Assembly: GCF_900172335.1 (NCBI RefSeq)
Contig: NZ_FWFX01000005.1
Coordinates: forward strand, 186,001 to 250,000
Direction: 5' to 3'
Length of the DNA: 64,000 bases
DNA from: Roseovarius albus
GTDB taxonomy: Bacteria > Pseudomonadota > Alphaproteobacteria > Rhodobacterales > Rhodobacteraceae
Every line of letters starts with the position of its first letter. Position 1 is the stretch's first letter. The notes beneath the pieces were generated by a model, which was not told the origin of the DNA, did no database searches, and saw nothing but the letters and a program-made list of their open reading frames with translations. Below are positions 55,202 through 63,998 of the stretch, in pieces. The position numbers and the translations under genes are program-made.

Positions 55202-56662
55202 TTACGTCAGGATGTCCGACAGTTTAGCACCAATCCGCGCCTTGAGGTCAACGCTACCATTTTCAATCCAGGCATCGGCATCGGAACGCTCAAACAAGGC
55301 AGGATACCAGTTTTCGCTCAGGAACCTGTCCTGGGTATGCTGATCCGTCAGAAAGCTGTTGTCGGGCGCGGCGCGTTGCACCACGTCAAAGGCGATGGTG
55401 TCGGCATTGACGGGGCAGCCCGCTGCCATCTGATTGGTCCAGCCCACTAATTCATCACATAACGCCAGCATTTCAAGTGATCCGGTTCTGCCGCCGGACA
55501 GAAAACCCAGATTGTGCACAAAAGGTGTACCCGCCAGCCCGGCGATAGCCATATTGGCCCCGGCTTCGGCGGCGGCTTGCGCGTCAAACGCGTGCGAGTC
55601 CGAACAGCCCGACCCGATCCACGACGGCACGCCGATGGACTTGAAATAATCCGCAGCCCCCAGCCCATTCAGCATGTATTCGGGCGACCCGTAGGCCAAA
55701 TCTGCTTGCCGCATATCCATGGGCAAAACCGCAGATCCGCTCATGATCGGGGCGCCCGGTTCCGTGAGTTGGTGGATGACAATCCCGGCGATGGCCTCCG
55801 CCGAAGATTGGGCAATGGCCCCGGCCACGCTGATCGGGCTGGACATGCCGGGGAAGGTGGCCGGGTAACACACGATTGGCAGGTGGTGGCGCGCGGCATT
55901 GATCACACGGTCGCAAAAATCCTCGGGCAGGCGCAGGGGCGAGATTGGCCCCATCAATTCCAGCGCAATCGGCTTGTCCGCCAGATTGTTGTATCCCCCG
56001 GCCAGATCCGCCAAATGGGCCAATATGCGGCTCTGAATATGCTCATCATGGGCCAAAACGGCAGCGGGTTTCGAGCAATGCGCAAAAAGCGCTTTCACCG
56101 TCTCCACCGCCTCATCCTCGGCTGAAATATCACTGGGATAGCCGAGGGAACAGGACATGCTGAGATTAGGCAGTGCTTCGCAGACCTTGGCGGTTTCGCG
56201 AATATCGTTCAGCGTACAGGGACGTAGTTCTCCGGTTGTCCGGTCCAGAATGCGCACGCAGTTGTGCCCCGGGCAATAGGACGTGATCCGGCTGGAGGTA
56301 TCGACCCTGAGCTTGCCATTCAGATCATACAGCTTGATCTCACGCGGCACCGTTTCAAGTGCGCGTTCGACCAGATCCGACGGCATCCGCAGGTATCCGT
56401 CATCGCCCAATGTGCAGCCATGATCCGCGATCAGCATGGCCCGCACGCCATCATGCTCAACAATCACGCCAATCTGCGACAGGATTTTTAATACCGCCTC
56501 GTGGATCTGTGCCAACTGCCCCACATCCGCCACACGCAATTGCAGCGCCTGATCCTTGAGCGGCGAGATGTCGGCAATTTGGGCTTTGCGGTTGACCTTG
56601 TCCGAACGCGAGCTTTTACGGCGGCCACCGCTGCGGCGTGGTTTTTGCGCGAGTTCAGCCAT
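55202..56662 (-). CDS. Trimethylamine methyltransferase (MttB) family protein, non-pyrrolysine
   Basis: A 486-residue protein of the MttB superfamily. A basic N-terminal tail (RRSGGRRKSSRSDK) precedes the barrel. Motifs include LKILSQIGVIVEHDGVRAML, CPGHNCVRILDRTTGELRP and GSGCSDSHAFDAQAAAEAGANM. The frame is open for 486 codons with no in-frame amber stop, so it is the non-pyrrolysine kind, like the glycine betaine methyltransferase subgroup. Those pass a methyl group to a corrinoid protein, and none is encoded nearby. The substrate here is unknown. It is the last gene of a three-gene operon. Confidence 0.9.
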   Translation of the reverse strand: MAELAQKPRRSGGRRKSSRSDKVNRKAQIADISPLKDQALQLRVADVGQLAQIHEAVLKILSQIGVIVEHDGVRAMLIADHGCTLGDDGYLRMPSDLVERALETVPREIKLYDLNGKLRVDTSSRITSYCPGHNCVRILDRTTGELRPCTLNDIRETAKVCEALPNLSMSCSLGYPSDISAEDEAVETVKALFAHCSKPAAVLAHDEHIQSRILAHLADLAGGYNNLADKPIALELMGPISPLRLPEDFCDRVINAARHHLPIVCYPATFPGMSSPISVAGAIAQSSAEAIAGIVIHQLTEPGAPIMSGSAVLPMDMRQADLAYGSPEYMLNGLGAADYFKSIGVPSWIGSGCSDSHAFDAQAAAEAGANMAIAGLAGTPFVHNLGFLSGGRTGSLEMLALCDELVGWTNQMAAGCPVNADTIAFDVVQRAAPDNSFLTDQHTQDRFLSENWYPALFERSDADAWIENGSVDLKARIGAKLSDILT

Positions 56663-57275
56663 TGGGTTGCCCCTCCATAATGTCAGTCAGTGTTGTGGTT
56701 TCCAGACCTATGGCCTCATCGCCAAGGGTGATGCCCAGCCCGTTGATCATCCGGGTCCAGTAGGCAAAGCTGGCGGTGATTTGGTTGACGTGCACAATCT
56801 CAGCGGCGCTGAGTCCGGTGGCGGTCAATGCATCGATATTCTCTCGCGTCATGGTTTCGGGCGTATGGCTCAGCTTGCGGGTATAAAGCGCGATGGCACG
56901 CTGGCGGTCCGACAGGACATCAGATTGCAGATCGCCTTGTTCCAACACTGCCAAAACCTGTTCGGCCTTGTGCCTGTCCGGGGCTGTGGCACAGAAGTTT
57001 TCACCATGATGCGCGCGGGCATAGATACAGTGGTTCAGGATTGCGACATAGGTCGCCACAAACTCGGCATTGTGCAGATCAAGCGGCGCGTCCGGTGCGT
57101 GCAGGATCGCCTGATAGAATTTATGCACCGGCAAAATGGCCGAGGGCCAGGGTGACAGGGCCTGATACAACCGATGCAACGTGCCATCGTCGCGGCATAC
57201 CTCTTGGCGCATCTCCTCGGTTAGAAAGCTCTCGACCGGGGTGTCGTCTTCGATCCAGCTAACAGAATGAGTCAT
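56655..57275 (-). CDS. Carboxymuconolactone-decarboxylase/AhpD-fold protein
   Basis: A 206-residue protein started at ATG 57275. The AhpD-type helix has NHCIYARAHHGENF, where the family's C-x2-C reads C-x2-A, so only one of the two redox cysteines remains. The histidine is kept. It is usually annotated as a peroxidase-related enzyme, but a disulfide mechanism would be impaired. It overlaps the MttB start by eight bases, so the two are co-translated. Confidence 0.8.
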   Translation of the reverse strand: MTHSVSWIEDDTPVESFLTEEMRQEVCRDDGTLHRLYQALSPWPSAILPVHKFYQAILHAPDAPLDLHNAEFVATYVAILNHCIYARAHHGENFCATAPDRHKAEQVLAVLEQGDLQSDVLSDRQRAIALYTRKLSHTPETMTRENIDALTATGLSAAEIVHVNQITASFAYWTRMINGLGITLGDEAIGLETTTLTDIMEGQPNG

Positions 57276-57282
57276 GATCCCC

Positions 57283-58380
57283 TCACAAGCCAATGTCTTG
57301 ATTCGTGGTCATGTCATCAGTGGTCAGGCCGAATTCTTGTAACAGCGCTTGTGTCGCATCGGTTTGAAAGAAGGTGACCTCTCCATCCGTGAGGAATGCC
57401 TCATCATCAAACCGCACTGTCGGGTCGATGATGTGCCAGTTGATCTCTCCAGGCGGATAGTCCCCGCAGGTATGAAAATGCAGGTGGCGTGGTGAGCCAA
57501 AGATCATCCCGTTCCACCGCACCGGGTCATCTTTGGCAGCGGCAAAGTACCCGGTGCCGGGGTTAAGCCCGTGATGCCAGGAATGGATCAGGGTTTCATC
57601 AAGGCCAAACTTTTCCGCCACCATCCGGGCATGGGCGCGAAACGCCTCGACGTCTGGCCCGTTGCCTTGAATGTCGGTGCTATGTCCGTTTTCAACATGA
57701 ATGGTAATGGGCGTTTTCAGGTAATGCACCTCGGGCGAATAAGCATGGGTATTGGTTCCGGTGACCCATCGTTGCAGCACGATTTTGCCGTTCATCGTTT
57801 GCGCAGAAATCGGTTTGTGCACTGACATCGGGAACAGGCGCACGGCAAAGCCACCGCTTTCGGCGGATACAGGCTTGGGGGCCGGCATCTCACCACTAAC
57901 ATCGGTGCCCGCCGGGCAGGTGATGTGCCATGTTTTCTTACTGTCCAGCGCACCGTTGAACAGGGCAACCATGCGCACCATGAAATCATGATCATAGGTT
58001 GCTGCGCGCGAGGCCAAGGTATCAACATCAAGCGTATAGACCATGGTTTTGCTACCCGTGCCGGGCAGAGACCTGAACCGCATCTGATCTCCGATCCTAT
58101 TGAGGAACACGGTATGGTCCACCTGTGTCATGGCGGCATTCAGGGCTTCGGGCACATCATCAGGGCCGCTGGCGCGTGGTGTAGACAGGGTCAAAACGGT
58201 TGCTCCCATGTCCCGTGCTTTGTCTGCAATGATGTCGATCACCGCATTTTCAAAGTAATCGATCTGCCGATCTTCGGTGATCAACAGCAGGCTTTGGCCC
58301 TTTGAGATCTGCACGCAGTTGCGCAGTAAATTCCGGGCACCTGTGGTGGCCAGCGCTAGTTTGTTGGCGTGTAAATTCAT
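57283..58380 (-). CDS. NicX/M29 aminopeptidase-like metalloprotein
   Basis: A 365-residue protein resembling the M29-like superfamily that includes 2,5-dihydroxypyridine dioxygenase (NicX) and thermophilic aminopeptidases. Recognisable parts are ISKGQSLLLITEDRQIDYFENAV at the N-terminus (core KGQSLLLITEDR), THAYSPEVHYLKTPITI, and the metal-site-like SWHHGLNPGTGYFAA and SPRHLHFHTCGDYPPG. A dioxygenase or hydrolase acting on a ring or amide compound is plausible. It is the first gene of the operon under the LacI-type operator. Confidence 0.72.
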   Translation of the reverse strand: MNLHANKLALATTGARNLLRNCVQISKGQSLLLITEDRQIDYFENAVIDIIADKARDMGATVLTLSTPRASGPDDVPEALNAAMTQVDHTVFLNRIGDQMRFRSLPGTGSKTMVYTLDVDTLASRAATYDHDFMVRMVALFNGALDSKKTWHITCPAGTDVSGEMPAPKPVSAESGGFAVRLFPMSVHKPISAQTMNGKIVLQRWVTGTNTHAYSPEVHYLKTPITIHVENGHSTDIQGNGPDVEAFRAHARMVAEKFGLDETLIHSWHHGLNPGTGYFAAAKDDPVRWNGMIFGSPRHLHFHTCGDYPPGEINWHIIDPTVRFDDEAFLTDGEVTFFQTDATQALLQEFGLTTDDMTTNQDIGL

Positions 58381-58415
58381 GATTTTGTTCGCTCTGGTAT
58401 TCGAAGAATCATCTT

Positions 58416-58431
58416 ATTGTAACGTTACAAT
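58416..58431. promoter_or_regulatory. Perfect 16-base palindrome ATTGTAACGTTACAAT, LacI-type operator
   Basis: This perfect palindrome with a central CG is the standard form of a LacI/GalR-family operator. It lies 36 bases before the NicX-like gene start and 39 bases after the end of the LacI gene. The local LacI protein is its likely ligand, giving induction of the NicX-CMD-MttB operon. Confidence 0.85.
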
Positions 58432-58469
58432 ATGCAAAAGTCGGAAAAGATCCAGAGAAATTTTAAATG

Positions 58470-59501
58470 TTAGGTGGTGTCACCTTCGATCAGCTCTGCA
58501 GGTAGGGTAATCGAGTTTTGCGCAAAGCTGCCGTTGTCCAAGGCCTGCAGCAACTCACGCGCCCCAACACAGCCCATCTCATAGGCAGGGGATTGCATCG
58601 TGGTTACGGTTTGTGCTGCGATCTCGTGCAAGCCAAAGGCGTTGAAACCCGTCACGCAGGTTTGCCCGGGCACATCGACTCCAGCCTGTTGCAAGGCTTT
58701 GAGGGCCCCAAGCGCGATCTCATCGTTGATACACATGATCGCATCCGGGTACCCGTGTTGCGCCGTATGCACATTCAAAGCAGCGACGACATCCCGCTGG
58801 CGACCGTTGCCGCTGGGAACAAGATCTAGCCGTTCAACACTGCCCGTACGCGCAATTTCATCGCGCATGCCGGCAACACGCAGGTTGACCGCAGCCCATT
58901 CATTTTCGCCTGCTGTCATGATCAAGACCGAGCGAGGCTGTCGCCTTAACACGCGCCGCGTCAGTGCGCGCGCCGCAGCATAGTCATCTTGCATGACCGC
59001 GCAGATTTGATCCGATGGCGTGTCCGGCGCTTCGAGAAATAGAACGGTCGGCTGCTGAAACTCCCGGATAAGGTTGAATTGATGTGCACGCTGCGCGTCT
59101 GACCCGGACAGCAGAACGCACAAACCATCGGTTTGCACATTGCGCAACATGGCCGATGTATCAAAGGCGTCGGGTTTGACGCCTTGCAAGATCGCGGAAA
59201 ACCCGCCGTCGTTCAGTGTGTTGCTGATCCCGGCGATGATCTGCGTTGTGTAGCCGTCTGAGAGGTAATGATCAGAGGCATCCACCACGATTATCCCAAT
59301 CGACCACAGTTTGGAGGTCCGCAGCATGTGCGCGCCATGGTTTCGGCGGTAATTCAGCTCTTTGACCGAATGCTCGACCTTCTGGCGCATCTCAGGCGTC
59401 ATCAGATTGAACCGGCCGTTCACGAAATTCGAAACGGTCATCGGTGAAACCTGCGCATGTTCAGCGACTTGTTTCAATGTGACTCGTTTGGGTCGGGCCA
59501 T
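58470..59501 (-). CDS. LacI family transcriptional regulator
   Basis: A 343-residue protein. The N-terminal helix-turn-helix (VTLKQVAEHAQVSPMTVSNFVNGR) and hinge are typical, and residues 60-340 are a periplasmic-binding-like sensor domain (IGIIVVDASDHYLSDGYTTQ, CINDEIALGALKALQQAGVDV). It sits upstream of the NicX-CMD-MttB operon on the same strand and should bind the palindrome at 58416-58431. Its effector would be a compound of that pathway rather than a sugar, if the assignment is right. Confidence 0.92.
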   Translation of the reverse strand: MARPKRVTLKQVAEHAQVSPMTVSNFVNGRFNLMTPEMRQKVEHSVKELNYRRNHGAHMLRTSKLWSIGIIVVDASDHYLSDGYTTQIIAGISNTLNDGGFSAILQGVKPDAFDTSAMLRNVQTDGLCVLLSGSDAQRAHQFNLIREFQQPTVLFLEAPDTPSDQICAVMQDDYAAARALTRRVLRRQPRSVLIMTAGENEWAAVNLRVAGMRDEIARTGSVERLDLVPSGNGRQRDVVAALNVHTAQHGYPDAIMCINDEIALGALKALQQAGVDVPGQTCVTGFNAFGLHEIAAQTVTTMQSPAYEMGCVGARELLQALDNGSFAQNSITLPAELIEGDTT

Positions 59502-59589
59502 GAAAATACACCTGTCTTGCGGACGGTTTACGGGGTGACCATAACACCGGCCTTAGGAAATTAAACCGCGCGGCATCTGCTGCGTCGGT

Positions 59590-59976
59590 TTATGCCTTTG
59601 ACAGCATCGGGCCCAAATTGTGCCCACCAACGATATGAATGTGAAAATGCGGCACTTCCTGCCCGCCGTCATCATCGCAATTTGCAATCGCTCGATACCC
59701 ATTGCCACCAGCACCTGGCGCCACGCCGGTCATCTGGCTGACCTTGGCGACCGCGCGATTGAAATCGGCGATCTCAGTATCACTGGCCTCAATCGCAAAA
59801 TGATCAAAACAAACATAAGGCCCTTTGGGGATGATCAGCACATGCACCGGCGCCTGTGGCCCGATATCATTGAACGCCAGCGCATGATCAGTTTCCAACA
59901 CCGTATCATTCGGGATCTCACCGCGCAGAATTTTGGCGAAGATATTCTGGTTGTCATAGTCATAAGGCATGGGCAT
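59590..59976 (-). CDS. HIT-family nucleotide-binding protein (HinT-like)
   Basis: A 128-residue histidine-triad protein. The triad HFHIHIVGG (residues about 110-118) acts as a nucleotidyl hydrolase/transferase site, and the N-terminal IFAKILRGEIPNDTVLE is the family pattern. Members hydrolyse AMP-lysine-type phosphoramidates. It starts five bases after the end of the glycosyltransferase gene, so the two form an operon. Confidence 0.93.
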   Translation of the reverse strand: MPMPYDYDNQNIFAKILRGEIPNDTVLETDHALAFNDIGPQAPVHVLIIPKGPYVCFDHFAIEASDTEIADFNRAVAKVSQMTGVAPGAGGNGYRAIANCDDDGGQEVPHFHIHIVGGHNLGPMLSKA

Positions 59977-59981
59977 TGATC

Positions 59982-61559
59982 CTAGTCGTCAAAAAGGTGA
60001 TCGGTTTTCGCAATGTTTAGCGCGGTGTCTTGCGTCACGGCAAGAAAACGGGAAATCTGCTCTGCCATCCATTCGTGGCTATCCGACTCGCACAAGATGA
60101 CATGGTTTTCAAATTCCGCATCCCGGATCTGATCGCTTTCATAATAGATATCACGACGAATGGTGGGCAGCAGTCTTGTAATAGACTCTGCAGGCGTTTG
60201 ATCTCCGGCCAGGCCGACACGTTTGGCGTGGCCTTCCAGATAGTCCTCGGTAAAATCACATTTGAGTTCCAGCAAACGGGTGGTGCAACGATCGCTGCAG
60301 AAATCCTGCAGCAAATCCAGGTCTGAGGGATCAATACAAATTACCATTCGGTCGCTGTTATGATGTTCAAACAACATCCGCAGTAGCGCCCGGCGATGGC
60401 GCGCACGTTTATGCAGTTTAGACCCAATTCCACCTAAATCTGGCAGGTCTGTACTTTCTTCGTTGAAAAGATAGTCGATGGCAGGAATATCTGTGTTTTG
60501 TCTGATCGATTTACTCAGGCGTTTGGCGACATGCCACTTCTTACACAGAATAATCATCAATTCGCGTTCGCGACCCAGTGTGCTTTCAGTTTCCCAAAAC
60601 CGACTGGCAAAACGGCGCCCGATCCGACCGCGTTTTGTCAGAAATTTGAACAGATTGCGCCCTTCGTTGGATATCTGGAATTGCATCTCGCTTGCCGAAT
60701 ACATCTTGCCCAGTCGTTCCTTGAGTTCATGGGCCTCGGGGCTGATCTTGCGGGCGAAAAGATAATCCTGCGAGAGCAGCATATCATAGTGATCGTTATA
60801 GAACGTGACCGGCATCCCATAGTCGGTAAACATCAAAAGGGTCAGCGTGCGCGCCCGGATTTGATCGCCAGGGATCAGGTGCCGAACGAGTGTCTGGAAG
60901 AAAGTCTCATCTGGAATCCAAGTTGAACGGAAAAACCGCATCACATCTTTTCGCTTTCGGGTAAACTCCAGAATCGATTCAATGGTCCGTCGCCGCAGAC
61001 ACCACCATTGGCTTCCAATTTGGATCTGTAGATCCTGAGGTATCTCACGCTCCATCCTCAGCTTTTGTTGCAGCGCAAGACCGGCGTAAAAGGCATGCTT
61101 GTTTTTACGCTCATTCAGAAAATGACGGTAAATCAGGCGTTCTTCCTTGATGCCGGTCTTGATCCAGTCGCTCTCGAAAAAATCAAAGCTTTCAATGTAA
61201 TCGACATCACTGGCATCGAGAAAATCATGCGCATACTCGGCGGACTTGATTGCAGCGCAATCCCCCGACAGCATGTAAAAATGGGTGGCCCGGGGAAAGG
61301 CGTCAACTGCTGCTTCAATCGCATTCAATGTGGCCTGAACCAGCGACCACTCTCCCCAACCACACTTTATCCGCTTCTTGGCGTAGGTCACATTTGGATT
61401 GTTGGATAGGGCAGTTCGTATTCTCTGTAAATGCTCTGGTTTTGCGCGGGCATCAAAATGAATCGAGATGTAATCGCCTTTTGTCGTCAACATATTGGCT
61501 TGTTCAATGATCGCATCAGGATCTTTGTGGCACAAAAGGATAAAAGCGATATTTGCCAT
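59982..61559 (-). CDS. Core-2/I-branching (GT14-like) glycosyltransferase with an unknown C-terminal domain
   Basis: A 525-residue protein without a signal peptide. Residues 1-270 resemble the GT14 branching enzymes (AFILLCHKDPDAIIEQANML, YISIHFDARAKPEH, FYMLSGDCAAIKSAEY, WWCLRRRTIESILEF, WIPDETFFQTLV). Residues about 290-525 form a second domain of basic, helix-rich character, which I associate with a Rhodobacterales-specific DUF (DUF5928-type, from memory). It should add sugars in cell-surface or capsule polysaccharide. It is divergent from a sulfotransferase gene, which suggests a sulfated glycan. Confidence 0.82.
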   Translation of the reverse strand: MANIAFILLCHKDPDAIIEQANMLTTKGDYISIHFDARAKPEHLQRIRTALSNNPNVTYAKKRIKCGWGEWSLVQATLNAIEAAVDAFPRATHFYMLSGDCAAIKSAEYAHDFLDASDVDYIESFDFFESDWIKTGIKEERLIYRHFLNERKNKHAFYAGLALQQKLRMEREIPQDLQIQIGSQWWCLRRRTIESILEFTRKRKDVMRFFRSTWIPDETFFQTLVRHLIPGDQIRARTLTLLMFTDYGMPVTFYNDHYDMLLSQDYLFARKISPEAHELKERLGKMYSASEMQFQISNEGRNLFKFLTKRGRIGRRFASRFWETESTLGRERELMIILCKKWHVAKRLSKSIRQNTDIPAIDYLFNEESTDLPDLGGIGSKLHKRARHRRALLRMLFEHHNSDRMVICIDPSDLDLLQDFCSDRCTTRLLELKCDFTEDYLEGHAKRVGLAGDQTPAESITRLLPTIRRDIYYESDQIRDAEFENHVILCESDSHEWMAEQISRFLAVTQDTALNIAKTDHLFDD

Positions 61560-61700
61560 GTCAGAAACGGTTTGTCCTGCAGTTCACTCGATGTCTATAC
61601 TGATAGCGTTGAACGCCCGGCGAATAAACCGGGCTTTCTCGGGTTTTAAGAGTTTAGAAAAATTTAGCTGTTTCAAAAGCTAAATACGGAGGCAGCAGGT

Positions 61701-62519
61701 ATGGGATTTCCGGGCGTTTGGATGACCGAGAGCGAAAGTGTGGTATATCGGGTGGTACCAAAATGTGCTTGCTCTACCATCGGTCAGATCATGTACTATT
61801 CCGACCACGGTGAATTCTTTGATGGCGACATTCATGATGCCAAAGACAAGATGCACAAGTGGGCGCATGACTATAGTCAGCCGGTTATCGAACAAAACGT
61901 GAAGTCGCACAAATCCTATGCCTTTACCTGTGTGCGCAACCCTTACACGCGGATCCTATCCAGTTTTTTCGACAAGATTTGCGGCATCCAGCGCAATGGT
62001 CAGCGCTATCGTGGCAAAATGGTACCCCTTCTGGTGCAGAAATATGGAATCGAAGTCGGCGGTGATGATGGCAAGCAGGAGTTTGACCAGATCAAAAGTT
62101 TCCGCCGCTTTCTGCTCTTTGCTCGCGACACCATCCGCTGGCGCCGCCCGATGGAGCCGGACATTCACTGGTCGGCCATGTCGGGGCATGTCTCAACCTT
62201 TATCGTCAATGGCGGACGCTACAACAAGATTTTCTGGACCGAGAAATTTAACGGCGGCATGGATCAGGTCTTGCAGTCGATCGATTCACCACATGCTGTG
62301 GATATCAAAGCCATCCCGCGGTTCAACGAATCCGAAGGCCACGGCCCGAAACGCGCCCACCCAGTCGAGGATTACTTCGACGACCTGTCAATGCATCTGG
62401 TCTATGAGATGTACAAACGTGATTTCGATCTTTTCAAATACGACTTTCACGATCCATCAAACAAAATGCCGGTGGGCGAGATCGATCTGGATGAGGTGCA
62501 CGCCAAGCTGGGTGAATAA
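61701..62519 (+). CDS. Sulfotransferase family 2 protein
   Basis: A 272-residue enzyme started at ATG 61701, after GGAGGCAGC. The PAPS 5'-phosphosulfate loop is VPKCACSTIGQIM (residues 18-30) and the 3'-phosphate motif is CVRNPYTRILSSFF near residue 75. It transfers sulfate from PAPS to a hydroxyl or amino group, usually of a carbohydrate. The divergent GT14-like gene suggests the acceptor is a surface glycan. It has no membrane anchor or signal and so acts in the cytoplasm. Confidence 0.88.
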   Translation: MGFPGVWMTESESVVYRVVPKCACSTIGQIMYYSDHGEFFDGDIHDAKDKMHKWAHDYSQPVIEQNVKSHKSYAFTCVRNPYTRILSSFFDKICGIQRNGQRYRGKMVPLLVQKYGIEVGGDDGKQEFDQIKSFRRFLLFARDTIRWRRPMEPDIHWSAMSGHVSTFIVNGGRYNKIFWTEKFNGGMDQVLQSIDSPHAVDIKAIPRFNESEGHGPKRAHPVEDYFDDLSMHLVYEMYKRDFDLFKYDFHDPSNKMPVGEIDLDEVHAKLGE

Positions 62520-62605
62520 GTCCAGCCATTGCAATGCCTTGAAAATTCCCGGTTCCCTTTTATTCGATTTTCCCGTTTAGTTGCTGGCAACCAAGGGGGA
62601 CCAAA

Positions 62606-62842
62606 ATGCGTTGTGTTTTCGTCAATATCCGTTGTCGTCCGGGCACGTCCTATACCGTGGCCGAAAATATTGCGTTGCGTGAAATCCATTCTGAGCTTTA
62701 CTCGACCTCTGGTCCCTTTGATCTTTTGCTCAAGCTCTACATCCCCGAGGGCGAGGATGTGGGTAAATACATCAATGACAATCTGCTCGACATTGATGGG
62801 ATCGAGCGGACCGAGTCAACGCTGACCTTCAAAGCGTTTTGA
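62606..62842 (+). CDS. Stand-alone Lrp/AsnC ligand-binding (RAM) domain protein
   Basis: A 78-residue protein that is only the ligand-binding half of an Lrp-type regulator (CVFVNIRCRPGTSYTVAENIA, SGPFDLLLKLYIPEGEDVGKYI). It has no DNA-binding part, so it may bind an amino acid and modulate another Lrp protein or the transporter. It lies 20 bases before a LivK-type binding-protein gene. The ORF is short but the family pattern is clear. Confidence 0.85.
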   Translation: MRCVFVNIRCRPGTSYTVAENIALREIHSELYSTSGPFDLLLKLYIPEGEDVGKYINDNLLDIDGIERTESTLTFKAF

Positions 62843-62861
62843 AAATATCAGGGAGAGGGAC

Positions 62862-63998
62862 ATGAAACTGAAATCATTTGTGGCTGCCGTGTGCATGGGG
62901 CTGATCGGCACGGCGGCGCTGGCCGAAGAAGGCAAGGTCAAGGTCGGGATGATCACCACGTTGTCTGGCGGCGGTGCCGGTCTGGGCATTGATGTGCGTG
63001 ACGGCTTTTTGCTGGCCACCAAGATGGCTGGCAATGACAATCTTGAGGTTGTGGTCGAGGATGACCAGCGCAAGCCTGACATTGCTGTGCAACTGGCCGA
63101 CAAGATGATTCAGTCCGAAAAGGTCGATGTGCTGACCGGCATCATCTGGTCCAACCTCGCCATGGCCGTGGTGCCCGCCGCCACCGCACAAGGTAAGTTT
63201 TATCTTTCACCCAATGCTGGCCCTTCTGCGCTTGCAGGCAAGGGCTGCCATCCGAACTATTTCAACGTCGCATGGCAGAACGACAACCTGCACGAGGCGG
63301 CAGGCGGCTATGCCAATGACGCGGGCTTCAAGAAAACCTTCATCCTTGCGCCAAATTATCCTGCTGGTCAGGACGCTCTGACCGGCTATAAACGCGTGTA
63401 CGAGGGTGAACTGGCTGGCGAGCTTTTCACTAAGCTGGGGCAAAAGGACTACGCCGCTGAACTGGCTCAGGTCCGGGCCTCAGATGCTGATAGCGTGTTC
63501 TTCTTCCTGCCGGGCGGCATGGGGATTTCCTTCCTCAAGCAATACGCCGACAGCGGTATCGACCTGCCGGTTGTTGGCCCCGCCTTCAGCTTTGATCAGG
63601 GCATCCTGCAGGCCGTCGGTGACGCGGCGCTGGGTGTGAAAAACACCAGCCAGTGGAACAAGGATATCGACAATGCCGCCAACGCCGCCTTTGTCGAGGC
63701 GTTCCAGGCTGATTACGGACGCCTGCCGTCGCTCTACGCTTCGCAAGGCTATGACACGGCAAACCTGCTACTTTCGGCCATGGCCAAGGCCGATGTCAGC
63801 GACGCCGATGCCTTCCGCGCGGCCCTCGAAGCGGCGGAATTTGATTCCGTCCGGGGCGATTTTGAATTCGCCGCCAACCACCACCCGGTGCAGGATATTT
63901 ACGTGCGCGAGGTGATCAAAGAGGGCGACGTCTTCACCAACAAGATCATCGGCACTGCGCTCAGCGATCACAGCAACGTCTATGTGGATGAATGCAAA
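62862..63998 (+). CDS. Branched-chain amino-acid-type (LivK) ABC substrate-binding protein, 3' end cut by window
   Basis: About 379 residues are encoded before the window ends, with no stop reached. A signal peptide (MKLKSFVAAVCMGLIGTAALA) leads into the family fold (VKVGMITTLSGGGAGLGIDVRDGF, YLSPNAGPSALAGKGCHPNYF, GYDTANLLLSAMAKA). The start is at ATG 62862 with GGGAGAGGG before it. The permease and ATPase genes would be expected just beyond the window. The small Lrp-domain protein before it may report on the same amino acid. Confidence 0.92.
   Translation, partial: MKLKSFVAAVCMGLIGTAALAEEGKVKVGMITTLSGGGAGLGIDVRDGFLLATKMAGNDNLEVVVEDDQRKPDIAVQLADKMIQSEKVDVLTGIIWSNLAMAVVPAATAQGKFYLSPNAGPSALAGKGCHPNYFNVAWQNDNLHEAAGGYANDAGFKKTFILAPNYPAGQDALTGYKRVYEGELAGELFTKLGQKDYAAELAQVRASDADSVFFFLPGGMGISFLKQYADSGIDLPVVGPAFSFDQGILQAVGDAALGVKNTSQWNKDIDNAANAAFVEAFQADYGRLPSLYASQGYDTANLLLSAMAKADVSDADAFRAALEAAEFDSVRGDFEFAANHHPVQDIYVREVIKEGDVFTNKIIGTALSDHSNVYVDECK

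Noticed and set aside
55202-56662. Pyrrolysine-containing MttB
   Set aside because: The frame is open for 486 codons without an in-frame amber codon, so it is the non-pyrrolysine type.
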